The notes below the pieces were generated by a model. It had not been told where the DNA came from and did no database searches. It was given only the letters and a program-made list of their open reading frames with translations. Positions 26,900-37,900 of a stretch of DNA of 64,000 bases are shown one piece after another; position 1 is the stretch's first letter; the number at the start of each line of letters is the position of its first letter. The DNA is from Pirellulaceae bacterium (GTDB taxonomy: Bacteria > Planctomycetota > Planctomycetia > Pirellulales > Pirellulaceae). Both the position numbers and the translations under genes were made by a program. Location of the stretch: positions 186,001 to 250,000 of the forward strand of contig JAQWSU010000002.1 in NCBI GenBank assembly GCA_029243025.1, in the 5' to 3' direction.

Positions 26900-27154
26900 G
26901 TGAATTCTCAGCGCTTCGTGACATTCTTGGTGGTTGCTTTGCCCGTTCTTGTCGTGGCTTTTGCCGTGTTGATGGGGGGCTATGCCCTGTCGGTGGTGGC
27001 TCAAGATGCGGCCGGTGCGCGAGTGCTCTGGTGGGTTGCGATGGTCTGCATCATGTTACTCGTGATGAATGTCATTCTGCTTGTGGGGCTGCTCGGCTTC
27101 GAGCACCTGCGTCGTTCGAGTCAGCAAAAAACGGATTTTGATCAGCAAGCCTAG
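26900..27154 (+). CDS. Small two-helix membrane protein
   Basis: An 84-residue protein with two strong hydrophobic helices (about 6-34 and 43-66) and a short charged C-terminus. It starts at a GTG and has no clear ribosome site; there is no in-frame ATG before the first helix. It lies immediately upstream of the zinc-ribbon protein gene on the same strand, and the two probably form one unit. No family is recognised. Confidence 0.55.
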   Translation: MNSQRFVTFLVVALPVLVVAFAVLMGGYALSVVAQDAAGARVLWWVAMVCIMLLVMNVILLVGLLGFEHLRRSSQQKTDFDQQA

Positions 27155-27222
27155 TATTGTGTGGCGGGTTCACTGGGGCCGCCGCGGCGAATGGAAGTAG
27201 TCGGCCAAGGAACAGCCAACCC

Positions 27223-28035
27223 ATGGTTCAATTCATTTGTCCCGAATGTGAGCAACCTCTTGAAGGTGTGAATGATACGACTGCACCCATTCTCTGTCCA
27301 AGTTGTGGCATTCATCTCAGCTTGGATGGGGTTGGTCCAAGCCTATCATCGCGTCTGGAGCGAGACGGACCACCTCCCGTGCCTAAAGCCGATTATGAGC
27401 AAGCATGGATGGCACCGGACGGGGGATTTTTGCGCGTTCGTCGGTCGATTGTCTATTCACAGGCCGTGCTGCTCGCCGGTGTTTCAATTGTTTCGTTCGT
27501 TTTGGGGGCCGGGTTCGGTGGGCTGTATTCGACCGATTCAGGACGAGGGCAGCCGATTGATGGACCGTGTGATATTCAGGGAACGGTGAGTCAAGCGAAC
27601 GGAAACGAGCAGGTGGTTGCTTTGGGGCAAGCCGTCGTTATCTTTGTTCCCGTGGATCGACGTCCGGAGGAACGTTGGTCGATCCAGGGAATCAGTTCAG
27701 CGGGGAGTTTACCGCCGTCGGATCATCCATCATTGGTCGGTATTCGTTTATTGGGTGGGGCCTATGCCAAAACCGATCCTCGCGGCCGGTACGCGGTACG
27801 GGTGGCGGCTGCTGGAGATTACTACGTTTTGGTGCTCGGCGGGCGTCAGAAACGTAAATCTGACTGGAATAAACGCGATCTGGCGGAGATTGGGCGATAT
27901 TTCGAGGACGTGATGGGACTGTTGGCCAACAGGGAATATCGCTGGCAAAAAGTGACGGTCACGCCTGGCGAACGGTGGGACGTGTTGTTTGAGCCGATTC
28001 GTTCCGAGCGTGATGGCCAGTCATCACGGCATTGA
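27223..28035 (+). CDS. Zinc-ribbon membrane protein with a carboxypeptidase-regulatory-like domain
   Basis: A 270-residue protein starting MVQFICPECEQP. The N-terminus has two CxxC pairs in CPEC and CPSC about 19 residues apart, a zinc ribbon. A membrane helix follows (about 82-103, QAVLLAGVSIVSFVLGAGFG). The outside part has a beta-rich region with an ITxTDxxGRY-like turn (KTDPRGRYAVRV), a pattern of carboxypeptidase-regulatory-like domains. An upstream TTG would add 22 unlikely residues. The last 77 bp overlap the 3' end of the convergent gene on the other strand. Function unknown; common in planctomycetes in this arrangement by recollection of family type only. Confidence 0.7.
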   Translation: MVQFICPECEQPLEGVNDTTAPILCPSCGIHLSLDGVGPSLSSRLERDGPPPVPKADYEQAWMAPDGGFLRVRRSIVYSQAVLLAGVSIVSFVLGAGFGGLYSTDSGRGQPIDGPCDIQGTVSQANGNEQVVALGQAVVIFVPVDRRPEERWSIQGISSAGSLPPSDHPSLVGIRLLGGAYAKTDPRGRYAVRVAAAGDYYVLVLGGRQKRKSDWNKRDLAEIGRYFEDVMGLLANREYRWQKVTVTPGERWDVLFEPIRSERDGQSSRH

Positions 28036-28537
28036 TCACGTCTGTCACGTCGAACCAGTATTCGGTCCCCAGCTGATCTCGTAACAAATCCAGTCGACGG
28101 TCGGCCACATCAATGACCTGTTGTTGATGTGCTTCGACTTCCATCCAACGAAGTAGATCGTATTCATCACTCAGGTAAGTCACGATGAAAGGCTGTTTTT
28201 CCGTTCCTTCACCTGTTGTCGTCAGACCCAACAGGCAAGCGCGACTAAGCTGCTTTTCTCGTTCTGCTGAAGCTGTATCACCCGATTCTAGGGCCGAAAT
28301 CCCAACCAAATAGTGGAATCGGGGGCTTAGACTCCAGATCGGCAACAATTCCAGAGCGTTTTTGCGTACCCGGGAGTAGTCACCCGCATCGAAGGCTAAT
28401 TCCAGATTACGTAACCCATTTGAGTACGGATCGTAATCCGGATGTTGAATGATCTGTTCGCGAGCGAAGAGATAATTGTCGCGGGTTGGTTCTTCGACGA
28501 AACTCAGGAAGCATTCATCGAAGGTTGAACTTCGCAT
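27959..28537 (-). CDS. Hypothetical soluble protein with helical-repeat character
   Basis: A 192-residue, mostly helical, acidic protein. Segments such as GLRNLELAFDAGDYSRVRKNALELLP and FHYLVGISALESGDTASAEREK resemble tandem TPR-like helix pairs, suggesting a protein-binding role. No catalytic motif is seen. The 3' end overlaps the convergent zinc-ribbon gene by 77 bp. I recognise no named family with confidence. The start has no clear ribosome site, so a later one is possible. Confidence 0.65.
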   Translation of the reverse strand: MRSSTFDECFLSFVEEPTRDNYLFAREQIIQHPDYDPYSNGLRNLELAFDAGDYSRVRKNALELLPIWSLSPRFHYLVGISALESGDTASAEREKQLSRACLLGLTTTGEGTEKQPFIVTYLSDEYDLLRWMEVEAHQQQVIDVADRRLDLLRDQLGTEYWFDVTDVINAVMTGHHARNESAQTTRPTVRQA

Positions 28538-28734
28538 AGCAACTCGCTGGGTTAAGAAAACGATTGGGAGTTGATCGCAAGTTGTTTCACACGACTGCTA
28601 CCAATCGTAACGACAACAGAAGGACGAGGCAACAATCAATCGGCGTTATTTTGGTGAGTGAGCCGATGACGAGCTGTTGTCGTGCCGTTGATGAGCAACA
28701 GCGAAGATAGGCGCATCGCAACTCCTCGAATGGT

Positions 28735-30438
28735 TCAGCCGATGATTTCCCGCTTTCGCTTCACGTAGTCCCAGACGACGAAACGATCGAGGTCTTTCCC
28801 TGCTGTGAAGAACACTCTTCCTTTCGTGCTTTCAGCGAGCCGATGTGCAAATCGAATATCTTCCTTTGATTGGGACCAACTGGGGATCAGAAACAGATTG
28901 ATGGTGATCGCTTCCCGAGAACATAGTTGTCCTTCACGCATCGTCGCGGCTTCGGTGCGTGGATCCGGTGGATAGAGCATATAGAGCCAGGAGTCATCAA
29001 AATGTGCGGTGGGTAGCCCGTCGGTGATCAGGATGACCTGTCGATTGGGCGTGTCTTGAGTTGCCAAGAGGCGTCGGGCTAACTGTAAGCTGTGCTGAAT
29101 GTTAGTGAAGTGAGGGTGAATCATGCCTTCTGAAATATCATCCCGACTCATATCGGCTCGTAATTGCACAATGGGGTCATGAAGGGTGACCGGCTTGGGC
29201 ATTAAATCAATGATCTCGACAGCCGATCGGGCTTTGGCGAACGTGAACATTTCGATGAACTGAAGGAAATCTCCGGGGAACTCCCGGCGAATGAGCCCGT
29301 CCAGTGCCAATGCCATGCGTTTTACGTTGATATACTGACCGTCGTACCGCATCGATCCACTCATATCCATGATCACCACGGTCGCGCACTTTGGCGTATT
29401 TCGGGTGCGATGGACCTCGATATCGTCATGTTTGATCTGAATCGGCAGTTGAGGGCCCTCCCGCAGCATGGCATTGATGAGGGTTTGAGGAATGTCGATG
29501 TTGGCGAGCGAGTCGCCAAATTCGTAAGGTTTGGTGGCGGGGATTTCAACCGCTCCCTCGCCGTCGATTGGGCCTTGGTGTCGCCCTGTACGAGCCGCTT
29601 GAAGGTCGCTGAAGATGCGTTCCAATAAGCGGCCTTGGAACATGCGGTAGGCCTGGGGAGTCAGTTGAAAGGCACCGTCCTTTTTTTCTAATCCTTGACG
29701 TTCGGCGATTTCACGCGTGTAGTCCTCAATCATTTGTTGCAGAGCTTGCAGGTTTTCGAGATCCCCCGGTTCGGCGAATTCGGACAAAGCATCCAGGTCA
29801 ACCAGGCCAATTTGTGCGTTTTCCTTTGCCTCTTCGAGCTGCTTAAGCAACTCGTCAATTCGGGCTAACTCCTCTTTGATGGCTATCGCTTGAGGTACAT
29901 CCATCGATCGACGTCCGGTGAACTGGTACTTCGACGTGAGTTCGTCGATTTCGTACTGTTCTCCCAAGCGTTCAATCAACTGGACAAGATCACGTGCAAA
30001 GGGTGATTGGTCGTCGGAGGCTGCATACCAAAGGCGTTCCAGTTGGTACAGTTGCTCGGTTCGGACGGCCTGGTCGAATCGGCCCTTCAACCGTTTAGGC
30101 GGATTCGATTCGCGACTTAGATCGCGAAAATTGTTGCGAGCGGTCGTTTGGACCTGATGCGTTTCGTAGGTCTCGAGAATCTTGCGTTTGCGTTCCAAGA
30201 GCATCGCGATAAGTGCGTCAATGCTCGGGCCCAATCCTTGGATTTGACTTGGATCGAGTCGAACTGCCCTCGCCAATTCCTCAGGCGTCAGATCGCTTTG
30301 ACCGCCAAACATGAGCCAATGTTCAAACGCTTTTGAGACGAGGTCGGGATCTGGTTGCGTCGGACTCGGGAACCGTTTTGGATCGTACTTTTGGTAGGTG
30401 TGGATCACGCCGCCGAGTGGCCGTTGCTCACGTTTCAT
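28735..30438 (-). CDS. VWA-domain protein paired with a MoxR ATPase
   Basis: A 567-residue soluble protein. A helical N-terminal two thirds, with two coiled-coil-like parts, is followed by a von Willebrand factor A domain holding the metal site DMSGSM near residue 360. Such proteins work with MoxR-type AAA+ ATPases as chaperones or in metal insertion. The start at 30438 ([10 protein letters not shown]) overlaps the MoxR gene by 11 bp; an ATG at 30453 is also possible, and neither has a strong ribosome site, consistent with translational coupling. The exact client is unknown. Confidence 0.85.
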   Translation of the reverse strand: MKREQRPLGGVIHTYQKYDPKRFPSPTQPDPDLVSKAFEHWLMFGGQSDLTPEELARAVRLDPSQIQGLGPSIDALIAMLLERKRKILETYETHQVQTTARNNFRDLSRESNPPKRLKGRFDQAVRTEQLYQLERLWYAASDDQSPFARDLVQLIERLGEQYEIDELTSKYQFTGRRSMDVPQAIAIKEELARIDELLKQLEEAKENAQIGLVDLDALSEFAEPGDLENLQALQQMIEDYTREIAERQGLEKKDGAFQLTPQAYRMFQGRLLERIFSDLQAARTGRHQGPIDGEGAVEIPATKPYEFGDSLANIDIPQTLINAMLREGPQLPIQIKHDDIEVHRTRNTPKCATVVIMDMSGSMRYDGQYINVKRMALALDGLIRREFPGDFLQFIEMFTFAKARSAVEIIDLMPKPVTLHDPIVQLRADMSRDDISEGMIHPHFTNIQHSLQLARRLLATQDTPNRQVILITDGLPTAHFDDSWLYMLYPPDPRTEAATMREGQLCSREAITINLFLIPSWSQSKEDIRFAHRLAESTKGRVFFTAGKDLDRFVVWDYVKRKREIIG

Positions 30439-31846
30439 AGGAAATTCGTCCATGGTGTTGGGAGCGAGAGATCCGTTCGGTGGCGTACAGTCCTGCCAAC
30501 ACGAATTCAACACAAGACGCTCGAACGGCCGTATCCTCGGCTGCGTTCACCTCGAACGCTTTTGTCCAAACCGGAGGAACGCGCTGCAGCATCTCCGCAT
30601 AGTGAGACGAGGGCAGCATGTCACCTACCTCAATTCGGACGCCTTTGGAAAAGATGGCGGCAATCTCCTCCAGTCCGTGTCGATCAACATATTCTTCGAA
30701 GACGACTCGAATCGCCTCGGCCGTGACTGCATCGAGAACTTGTCGCTCGCTCATCTGGCTACTGCCCATTAAGTCGAGTTCCAGTTTTCCTAGAGCGGAC
30801 GAGTAGAGGTGCCCCAGATCACTGATTCGCGGTACTGCTGGTCGTTCGTCCAGTACGACACCCCGTTGACGAGCGCTGGCGATCATCGTCCGATAGTTGG
30901 CAATCGAGAATCTGGCGCTGACTCCCGATTGTTGGTCGATGTATTTCGAGTGTCTCGCTTGAATGGTGATCTGCTCGACAATTTCCTTCATGAAATACGG
31001 TACCGTCACCGGGTAGGGACCCTCGAGATCCATTCCGGATTCTTGCTCTATGATCTGAACGCCGAGTTGTCTCTCGCGCGGATAATGCGTGTGAATAATT
31101 GAGCCAATTCGATCTTTCAGCTGAGGAATGACTTTTCCACTGCGATTGTAGGTGGACGGGTTTGCGGAAAACAAAATCAAGATATCAATGTCAAAACGGA
31201 CGGGGTAACCTCGAATTTGCACGTCGCGTTCCTCGAGGATGTTGAATAGTCCCACTTGAACCAGTTCGTCGAGTTCAGGGAGTTCGTTGATCGCAAAGAT
31301 CGCTCGATGCATCCTCGGAATCAGTCCAAAATGCAACGCCTCTTCGGTCGACATACTAGCGCCGCCCGCCAATTTGGCTGGATCAATCTCACCGATGATG
31401 TCCGCAAACTTCGTCCCCGGCGCCAGACGTTCTGCATAGCGGTCTTCCCTGGCCCACCAAGCGATCGGAACCGACTCTTCATCGTGATCGAGGATAAATT
31501 GACGTGCAATTTGGCTGAGCGGACAGTAAGGATCTTCGTGAAGTGGCGCCTGGGGGATATCGAGGTAGGGAATGTGAGGGTCGAGAAACCGAACCAAATT
31601 TCGCATCAGGCGACTTTTGGCCTGCCCTTTTTCGCCCAAGAACAACATGTCGTGATTCGCGATCAGTCCGAGGTTGATTTCTGGCACCACGGTGTCTGTG
31701 TAGCCCAGAATCCCCGGAAACAGATCTTCTCCTGTTGCCAATTGATCGATGAAGTTGTCATAAATCTCCCGCTTGATGGATTTCGACTGCCATCCGCTCT
31801 CACGCAATTCTTGGAGATTGGTTGCTCGTTGACTGATTACTGACAT
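30428..31846 (-). CDS. MoxR/magnesium-chelatase-type AAA+ ATPase
   Basis: A 472-residue AAA+ protein of the MoxR/ChlI type. The P-loop reads GEKGQAKS at 71-78, a variant of GxxGxxK(S/T) with Ala before Lys. The sensor region is seen in [26 protein letters not shown], as in magnesium-chelatase subunit I. It is followed, with an 11-bp overlap, by a VWA-domain protein, the usual partner. Together they probably act as a chaperone machine on an unknown target. The next 345 bp upstream hold no gene. Confidence 0.88.
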   Translation of the reverse strand: MSVISQRATNLQELRESGWQSKSIKREIYDNFIDQLATGEDLFPGILGYTDTVVPEINLGLIANHDMLFLGEKGQAKSRLMRNLVRFLDPHIPYLDIPQAPLHEDPYCPLSQIARQFILDHDEESVPIAWWAREDRYAERLAPGTKFADIIGEIDPAKLAGGASMSTEEALHFGLIPRMHRAIFAINELPELDELVQVGLFNILEERDVQIRGYPVRFDIDILILFSANPSTYNRSGKVIPQLKDRIGSIIHTHYPRERQLGVQIIEQESGMDLEGPYPVTVPYFMKEIVEQITIQARHSKYIDQQSGVSARFSIANYRTMIASARQRGVVLDERPAVPRISDLGHLYSSALGKLELDLMGSSQMSERQVLDAVTAEAIRVVFEEYVDRHGLEEIAAIFSKGVRIEVGDMLPSSHYAEMLQRVPPVWTKAFEVNAAEDTAVRASCVEFVLAGLYATERISRSQHHGRISYET

Positions 31847-32191
31847 AAACGTAGGACTCCGCGATCATCAGAAATAAGGACCGAACGATTATAGAGGGTG
31901 TCGCGGGTTGGCCAACCGTTGCTACGGCCAAGCCAGCGACGATCTTGATTTTTCACAGGCGAGCAACCATGGATTGGCCGCAAGTTGCGACGCCTTCGAT
32001 CGGAAAGGAGCAATTCGCTTCATCAGTAAAAAAAACGTCGATGGGTGGGCGGGCCGAATCCGGGATACGGGGCGTGACAAGCAAAGTAACGATCCCCGTT
32101 GGCGAACGGTCTCCCTGCAGCGACCACTCGAAGCACACATTCGATCTGTTGCTCCCTCAAAGCTGAACTTGGCCGACGTAGCTTCTTGCTG
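31847..32191. other. 345-bp intergenic region between ilvD and the MoxR gene
   Basis: Both neighbours are on the minus strand. No gene was found; short frames lack support. Near the ilvD end, a hairpin at 32173-32202 (CCGACG/CGTCGG plus TAGC/GCTA) overlaps the stop codon and could help end transcription, but it has no T-run. The MoxR promoter should lie here. Confidence 0.4.
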
Positions 32192-33871
32192 CTATTCGTC
32201 GGTAACGCAGCCTTCAGAAGCCGATTTGACGTTTTTGATGTACTTGAACAGGGTTCCTCGCGTGGCTTTCAATTTGGGAGCTTGCCAAGCTTTTCGTCGC
32301 TGTTGAACTTCTTCGTTACTGACGTCGAAGTCAATGCGTCGGTTTTCAGCATCGATGGTCACTTGATCTCCGGTTTTTACCAACGCGATTGGCCCACCGA
32401 CTTGAGCCTCAGGAGTGACGTGCCCGACAATAAAACCGTGAGAACCTCCCGAAAAGCGACCGTCCGTCATGAGGGCCACATCTTTGCCAAGACCAGCACC
32501 CATGATGGCCGAGGTGGGCGTCAACATTTCGGGCATTCCTGGTCCGCCTTGGGGGCCCTCATAGCGAATGATCACTACGTCGCCTTTAAGGATCAGATTT
32601 TTTTCGAGCGCCTCGAGCATCTGCTCTTCCGAATCAAACACATTGGCTCGCCCTGAAAATTTAAGTCCCTCTTTCCCCGTTATCTTGGCGACTGCACCTT
32701 CGGGCGCCAGGTTGCCTTTGAGAATCTGGATATGGCCGGTGGTTTTGATGGGATTGTCGATCGAATGGACAATGATCTGGCTGGAGGAAAGACCGGGCAG
32801 TGGTTCGAGATTGTCGCCTAATGACTTTCCAGTCACGGTAAGGCAATCGCCATCGAGCAGCCCTTTTTCGAGCAAATACTTCATGACTCCCGGGGTGCCA
32901 CCGACCGAATGTAGATCCTCCTGGACGAACTGGCCACTTGGCTTCAAATCGGCGAGGAAGGGGATTCGATCGCTAACTGCTTGAAAGTCATCAATTCCAA
33001 GCTCAACGTCGACGGCTCGTGCCATGGCGATCAGATGCAGGACCGCATTGGTCGATCCTCCCAGGGCCATGATCATGACCATCCCGTTCTCGAACGCCGC
33101 GCGAGTCATGATGTCTCGCGGCTTGATATCCTTTTCCAGCAAATTGTGAATGACTTTTCCAACGCTCAGGCATTCATCTTGCTTGGCAGGGTCCTCGGCA
33201 GGAATCGAACCGCTGTAAGGAAGCGACATTCCCATGGCCTCAATCGCGCTGGCCATTGTGTTTGCCGTGTACATGCCACCACAGGCTCCGGCACCGGGGC
33301 AAGAATGACGGACGATTTTTTGGCGAGTTTCCTCGTCAATGCTGCCGGCCAGATATTCACCATAGCTTTGGAAGGCTGAAACGATGTCCAGTTTTTGTTC
33401 GTTCCAGATTCCAGCGCGAATTGTACCCCCGTAAACCATCAGTCCAGGACGGTTCAAACGACCGAGAGCCATAATGCAGCCGGGCATGTTCTTGTCACAG
33501 CCGGGAACGGTTACGCAGGCATCGTACCACTGACCACCAACGACGGTTTCGATCGAATCGGCAATCAAGTCGCGGGATTGCAACGAATAGCTCATCCCGT
33601 CGGTGCCCATCGAAATACCGTCACTGACGCCAACCGTGTTAAATCGAAAACCGACGAGTCCGGCGTCGGTCACCCCTTCCTTGATGCGTTTCGCTAGATT
33701 CAACAAGTGCATGTTGCACGTGTTTCCCTCGTACCAAATGCTCGCAATTCCGACTTGCGGTTTTTGCATGTCGTCTTCGGTCATGCCCGTGCCGTACAGC
33801 ATGGCTTGGGAAGCACCTTGGCTTTTGGGCTGTGTGATTCGGCAACTATACTTGTTGAGATCGCCGCTCAT
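32192..33871 (-). CDS. ilvD: Dihydroxy-acid dehydratase
   Basis: A 559-residue iron-sulfur enzyme of branched-chain amino acid synthesis that dehydrates dihydroxy-isovalerate and dihydroxy-methylvalerate. Cluster cysteines are seen in EGNTCNMH (Cys52), [11 protein letters not shown] (Cys125 and nearby) and [13 protein letters not shown]. The start at 33871 has GGAG 9 bp upstream; a frame further upstream runs through repeat DNA and is not used. Length is typical. The leader holds a 12-bp tandem array. No other ilv gene is adjacent. Confidence 0.96.
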   Translation of the reverse strand: MSGDLNKYSCRITQPKSQGASQAMLYGTGMTEDDMQKPQVGIASIWYEGNTCNMHLLNLAKRIKEGVTDAGLVGFRFNTVGVSDGISMGTDGMSYSLQSRDLIADSIETVVGGQWYDACVTVPGCDKNMPGCIMALGRLNRPGLMVYGGTIRAGIWNEQKLDIVSAFQSYGEYLAGSIDEETRQKIVRHSCPGAGACGGMYTANTMASAIEAMGMSLPYSGSIPAEDPAKQDECLSVGKVIHNLLEKDIKPRDIMTRAAFENGMVMIMALGGSTNAVLHLIAMARAVDVELGIDDFQAVSDRIPFLADLKPSGQFVQEDLHSVGGTPGVMKYLLEKGLLDGDCLTVTGKSLGDNLEPLPGLSSSQIIVHSIDNPIKTTGHIQILKGNLAPEGAVAKITGKEGLKFSGRANVFDSEEQMLEALEKNLILKGDVVIIRYEGPQGGPGMPEMLTPTSAIMGAGLGKDVALMTDGRFSGGSHGFIVGHVTPEAQVGGPIALVKTGDQVTIDAENRRIDFDVSNEEVQQRRKAWQAPKLKATRGTLFKYIKNVKSASEGCVTDE

Positions 33872-33962
33872 CGTTGTTGCTCCAAAGGATATCGAAAGGG
33901 TATCGAAAGGCCCAATTCTAAAACCCTTGAAAGCCGAGCGGTAGTAGTGGCCGTTTCTCCGA

Positions 33963-34055
33963 ACGGTGCAATCGACGTGCAATCGACGGTGCAATCAACG
34001 GTGCAATCAACGGTGCAATCAACGGTGCAATCGACGTGCAATCGACGTGCAATCG
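33963..34055. repeat. Tandem array of eight 11/12-bp units in the ilvD leader
   Basis: Eight units in a row, alternating ACGGTGCAATCA, ACGGTGCAATCG and the shorter ACGTGCAATCG, fill 93 bp of the 314-bp space between ilvD and the divergent DUF1080 gene. A near repeat, TATCGAAAGG, occurs twice at 33889-33910 closer to ilvD. The 314 bp hold no other feature that I can see. The array could be a binding site cluster or a length-variable sequence. Confidence 0.95.
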
Positions 34056-34185
34056 AATCATTGCCTTGAATTGCTTCCGTCCCCGATCGTTACCTGATAT
34101 CATCACGGCATCACTTTTTACCTTGGGTAAGCACTTTCGCGTAAGGTGAGGAGTTGGGAGATTTTTCAAACGAAAGGGAGCCCGA

Positions 34186-34815
34186 ATGAAATGCCGAATG
34201 ATGGTGCTGGTGATTTGCCTGACTTGTTTGTTGGGTACCCCTGTCAAAAGTCAGGAATCAAAGTCCCTGTTTGACGGAAAGAGTTTGCAGGGATGGGAGG
34301 GCAATCCGGAAATGTTTCGGGTTCAAGACGGTGCGATTGTGGCCGGAACGCTGAAGCAGCCCATTCCGCAAAATGAATTTCTCTGCACCAAACAAACTTT
34401 CGGTGACTTTGAGTTGAGGTTGAAGGTGAAGGCACTTGGTGACGGTGTCAATGCGGGGATCCAGTTTCGAACACGCCGCATTCCCAACCATCATGAAGTG
34501 ATCGGCTATCAGGCTGATGTGGGGGGGATGTGGTGGGGCAAGCTCTATGACGAATCACGTCGTCGAAAAACCTTGGCCGGTCCGGCCGATACGGTCGACA
34601 TGAAGCAGGTCGTTCGTCGAGGAGACTGGAACGAATACGTAGTGCGATGTGAGGGGCCACGTGTTCAAATGTGGCTGAATGGGACTCAAACGGTTGACTA
34701 CGTTGAACCCGATGGAAAGATTGCACGCCAAGGTGTTATTGCGGTGCAAATTCACGGGGGACCGCCGTCAGAAGCCTGGTACAAAGACATTCGCATCTCG
34801 CCATTGAATCCATAG
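34186..34815 (+). CDS. DUF1080 family exported hydrolase (3-keto-glycoside hydrolase-like)
   Basis: A 209-residue secreted protein with AAGGGAG 6 bp before the ATG. The signal peptide ends near VKSQES (about 23). The rest is a beta-jelly-roll of the DUF1080 type: SLFDGKSLQGWEG at the start, GVNAGIQFRTRR and HEVIGYQAD in the middle, and a WYKDIRISPL end. Members called 3-keto-disaccharide hydrolases act on oxidised sugars, often next to Gfo/Idh enzymes. Here the neighbours are a HAD phosphatase, ilvD and xylA. It is followed by the HAD gene at 1 bp. Confidence 0.9.
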   Translation: MKCRMMVLVICLTCLLGTPVKSQESKSLFDGKSLQGWEGNPEMFRVQDGAIVAGTLKQPIPQNEFLCTKQTFGDFELRLKVKALGDGVNAGIQFRTRRIPNHHEVIGYQADVGGMWWGKLYDESRRRKTLAGPADTVDMKQVVRRGDWNEYVVRCEGPRVQMWLNGTQTVDYVEPDGKIARQGVIAVQIHGGPPSEAWYKDIRISPLNP

Positions 34816-34816
34816 C

Positions 34817-35488
34817 ATGAGTTCCCCACCAGAACCGAATTCTCAACGTCTGGCTAAATCGGGCCGTCCGCCTCGAGCGATCTATTTTGATCTGGGCAAT
34901 GTTTTACTCACCTTTGATCACTTGCGGGCCTGTGAGCAAATGGCCCTTGTAGCCGGAGTGTCGAAGGATCAAGTCCATGACTGTTTGTTTGAGAGTCATG
35001 GTCTGCAATTAGCGTACGAGCGAGGCGATCTGACCAGTGAAGATTTTTGTGAGCGATTTCGGCGGCAGCTCGATGTTGTTGTTGAAGACGAAGCCTTGTT
35101 ACTGGCTGCCAGCGATATGTTCGCTCTGAATTCTTCGATGATTCCTGTCGTCACCCAGCTTGAAATTTGCGGATATGATTTGGGGATCCTTTCGAATACT
35201 TGCAAGGCTCACTGGGATTTTGTCACCGATGGCAAGTATGATTTCTTCGATCTGTTTCAAGGCCCGACCGTACTCAGTTACGAAGTTCGCTCGATGAAGC
35301 CCGCTCCGGAGATCTATCAAGCAGCGATTGAGTCTGTGGATTGTGAGCCGAGAGAAATCTTTTTTATGGATGACAAACTGGAGAACGTCGAGGGCGCCCG
35401 TGCCGCTGGGTTGGATGCGGTGATTTTCACCACAGCTGAGCAATTGGTCGAGGAACTTGCCAGACGGGGCGTTGAGCTCAACGCTTGA
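34817..35488 (+). CDS. HAD-superfamily phosphatase
   Basis: A 223-residue HAD hydrolase. Motif I reads YFDLGNVLL, with the nucleophile Asp in the DLGN form found in YihX-type phosphatases. Motif II is in LGILSNTC, the Lys in SMKPAPE, and motif IV in FMDDKLENVEGARAAG. A helical cap is inserted after motif I. It probably removes phosphate from a small sugar phosphate. It starts 1 bp after the DUF1080 gene and is likely in the same transcript. Confidence 0.9.
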   Translation: MSSPPEPNSQRLAKSGRPPRAIYFDLGNVLLTFDHLRACEQMALVAGVSKDQVHDCLFESHGLQLAYERGDLTSEDFCERFRRQLDVVVEDEALLLAASDMFALNSSMIPVVTQLEICGYDLGILSNTCKAHWDFVTDGKYDFFDLFQGPTVLSYEVRSMKPAPEIYQAAIESVDCEPREIFFMDDKLENVEGARAAGLDAVIFTTAEQLVEELARRGVELNA

Positions 35489-35550
35489 CGCGCGACCGTG
35501 CAGATAACGCGTCGTTGATGGCTGAAGAATTGCTGAGCGAATTTCATCGT

Positions 35551-36861
35551 TTAGATGTAATGATTGATCAAATTCTCAATCATTTCCTGGCGACCGCTTT
35601 TGTTCGGGCTGATTTCACCCTTTTCGAGCATGTACGATTCGAGCGATTCAAACGATTGCTTGCCCGATTCGATTTCGGCTCCGATTCCAGAATCCCAGTT
35701 CTCGTAACGATCTCTCACCACTTCCGCGAGTGCTCCGTCGGCGCGAATTGCTGCAGCGACTTTTAACCCACGCGCGAATGTGTCCATGCCCCCGATATGA
35801 GCGTGGAAAAGGTCGATCGGTTCAAAGCTCTCGCGACGTACCTTGGCATCGAAATTCACTCCTCCCGGTGCAATCCCGCCATATTTTAATAGTGTCAGCA
35901 TGATTTCGGTTGTGAGGTACAGATTGGTCGGGAATTGATCGGTGTCCCAGCCAAGCAGTAGATCTCCTGTGTTGGCATCAATCGATCCGAGCAAATGCTG
36001 CATGCCAGCGTAATCTAATTCATGCATCATGGTGTGACCGGCCAGGGTGGCATGATTCGTTTCGATGTTTAGTTTGAATCGATCCGTGAGTTCGTAGGCT
36101 CGTAAGAAATTGATGCAGGCGGCCGCGTCGGAATCGTATTGGTGCTTGGTGGGCTCTTTGGGTTTTGGTTCAATCAAAAAGGTACCTTTGAAGCCGATCT
36201 TGTCGGCGTAATCGACAGCCATATGAAAAAATCGGCCGAGATTATCTAGCTCTCGTTTGAGATTTGTATTGAACAGGTTTTGGTAGCCTTCACGGCCGCC
36301 CCAGAAGACGTAGTTTTCGCCGCCTAGCTCCTTGGTGACTTCCAGACATTTCTTGACTTGTGCAGCGGCGTAGGCGTAGACGTCGGCATTACAAGAGGTG
36401 GAGGCGCCGTGCATATACCTTGGGTGGCTGAACATGTTTGCCGTACCCCAGAGTAATTTGACGCCAGTTCGTGCCTGCTCTTCTTTGAGAACCTGTGCCA
36501 CGGCATCCAGGTTACGGTTTGATTCCGCCAGCGTTTCACCTTCCGGGGCAACGTCACGGTCATGAAATGCGTAGTAGGGTGCCCCGATCTTTTCGATAAA
36601 TTCAAACGCAACTCGGGCTCGATTGACCGCATTCTTGACCGAATCGCTGCCATCATCCCAGGGACGAAGCATCGTCGGTGCGCCAAACGGATCGCTGCCA
36701 TTTCCACGAAAGGTGTGCCAATAGACAATGCTAAATCGCATATGATCCTTCATCGTCAGGCCTTCGACGACCTCTTTCTCGTTGTACCACTTAAATGCCA
36801 ACGGATTTTTGCTGGTTGGCCCTTCGTAACGAATCTTTTCGACTTCAGGAAATGCGGCCAT
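35551..36861 (-). CDS. xylA: Xylose isomerase
   Basis: A 436-residue enzyme that converts xylose to xylulose using two divalent metals. Family blocks are clear: [13 protein letters not shown] with His100 and Asp103, [14 protein letters not shown], the metal ligand region [25 protein letters not shown], and [15 protein letters not shown]. The start at 36861 has GAGGAG 7 bp upstream; a longer frame upstream is not used. Length matches the longer class II isomerases. The convergent HAD gene ends 62 bp away; no xylulokinase gene is in view. Confidence 0.97.
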   Translation of the reverse strand: MAAFPEVEKIRYEGPTSKNPLAFKWYNEKEVVEGLTMKDHMRFSIVYWHTFRGNGSDPFGAPTMLRPWDDGSDSVKNAVNRARVAFEFIEKIGAPYYAFHDRDVAPEGETLAESNRNLDAVAQVLKEEQARTGVKLLWGTANMFSHPRYMHGASTSCNADVYAYAAAQVKKCLEVTKELGGENYVFWGGREGYQNLFNTNLKRELDNLGRFFHMAVDYADKIGFKGTFLIEPKPKEPTKHQYDSDAAACINFLRAYELTDRFKLNIETNHATLAGHTMMHELDYAGMQHLLGSIDANTGDLLLGWDTDQFPTNLYLTTEIMLTLLKYGGIAPGGVNFDAKVRRESFEPIDLFHAHIGGMDTFARGLKVAAAIRADGALAEVVRDRYENWDSGIGAEIESGKQSFESLESYMLEKGEISPNKSGRQEMIENLINHYI

Positions 36862-36985
36862 CGTGAACTCCTCAATCTTTACTCTTCTCATCGTTAAAGT
36901 GGCTAAGGCGACATGGTGCCACATGTTCTCGAGTGACGCAAGACACGCCCGCTTGTTCGTAGGCGGGAATGGCAAGGTTTCGTGG

Positions 36986-37819
36986 TCAGTCGCTGGAACT
37001 ACTCGTTTTTCGCGCCAAGATCCAGTCGCCAACGGATGGCCAGAGCTGGGCGATGGCAAACAGCCAGCGAGCGGAAGAGGGAACGATCAATTCAGGGCGT
37101 CGTTGTTCACAGCTTTTTATGATTCGCTCTGACAAATCGGCTGGGGCAATCGCCTTGACTCTCGCACCCCCCCCCGGCTGACGCGCAGTAGCTGGCAGAT
37201 CGGCTGCGGCCTGATCGTATCGGCTGCCCGCATCATCGCGTCGAATGGGACCGGGGCAGACCAATAAAACGTGAACTCCCGATTCTTGCAGTTCGAGTCG
37301 CAATTGATGGGTGTAGCCTGCGATGGCGAACTTGGTTGCCGGATAGGCACCCAGGAAACGTGAAGCGGTTTTGCTTGCCAGTGAGCCGATGTTGACCAGG
37401 TGTCCTTTCGACTGGGCGAGATCATCTGCTACGGCTCGAATGCAGCGAACGGTGCCGAGGAAATTCAGATTCCACAACGTTTGGAAATCTTCGGGGCTGG
37501 TGTCCAGGACGGCTTTCCTTGCAGATAATCCGGCCGCGTTGACCAACGCATCGATCGAATTCGACCGGCAACGAATTTGCTCAAACGCATCTTGCACTTG
37601 TTGTTGCTCTGTGATGTCGGTTGGCAGGACGGTGACTTCCGCCCGATAAGATTTGAGTTCCCGTTTCGCCTTTTTCAGTGCGTCGGAGTCGCGTGCGAGC
37701 AATACCAGCTTGGCCTGCCGTTTGGCAAACGCTTTTGCGATTGCCAGTCCCAAACCGGCCGATCCACCCGTCACAACGACCGTTTTTCCCTGCCAGTGGC
37801 TCACGTTCGATCTTCCCAT
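36986..37819 (-). CDS. Short-chain dehydrogenase/reductase
   Basis: A 277-residue SDR with the cofactor motif TGGSAGLG at 17-24, the NAAG segment near 94, catalytic Ser146, and the Tyr159-x-x-x-Lys163 pair in YPATK. The C-terminus holds a hydrophobic segment ([19 protein letters not shown]) that may bind membranes or lipid. The resemblance is to dehydrogenases that act on lipid or sphinganine-like ketones, but the substrate is uncertain. xylA follows 124 bp downstream on the same strand. Confidence 0.88.
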   Translation of the reverse strand: MGRSNVSHWQGKTVVVTGGSAGLGLAIAKAFAKRQAKLVLLARDSDALKKAKRELKSYRAEVTVLPTDITEQQQVQDAFEQIRCRSNSIDALVNAAGLSARKAVLDTSPEDFQTLWNLNFLGTVRCIRAVADDLAQSKGHLVNIGSLASKTASRFLGAYPATKFAIAGYTHQLRLELQESGVHVLLVCPGPIRRDDAGSRYDQAAADLPATARQPGGGARVKAIAPADLSERIIKSCEQRRPELIVPSSARWLFAIAQLWPSVGDWILARKTSSSSD

Positions 37820-37900
37820 GCCGTGGTGAAGGCTAACTGAGGCAAGCCCAGCTGACTGTGAATGAATTTCGCAAGCATCGACAAATGGGGATGCTCCTGT

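Noticed and set aside
31908-32306. Plus-strand frame between MoxR and ilvD
   Set aside because: It runs into the 3' end of ilvD, has no ribosome site and an unlikely composition.
33963-34055. Possible CRISPR array
   Set aside because: The units are only 11-12 bp and directly adjacent without unique spacers, and no cas gene is near.
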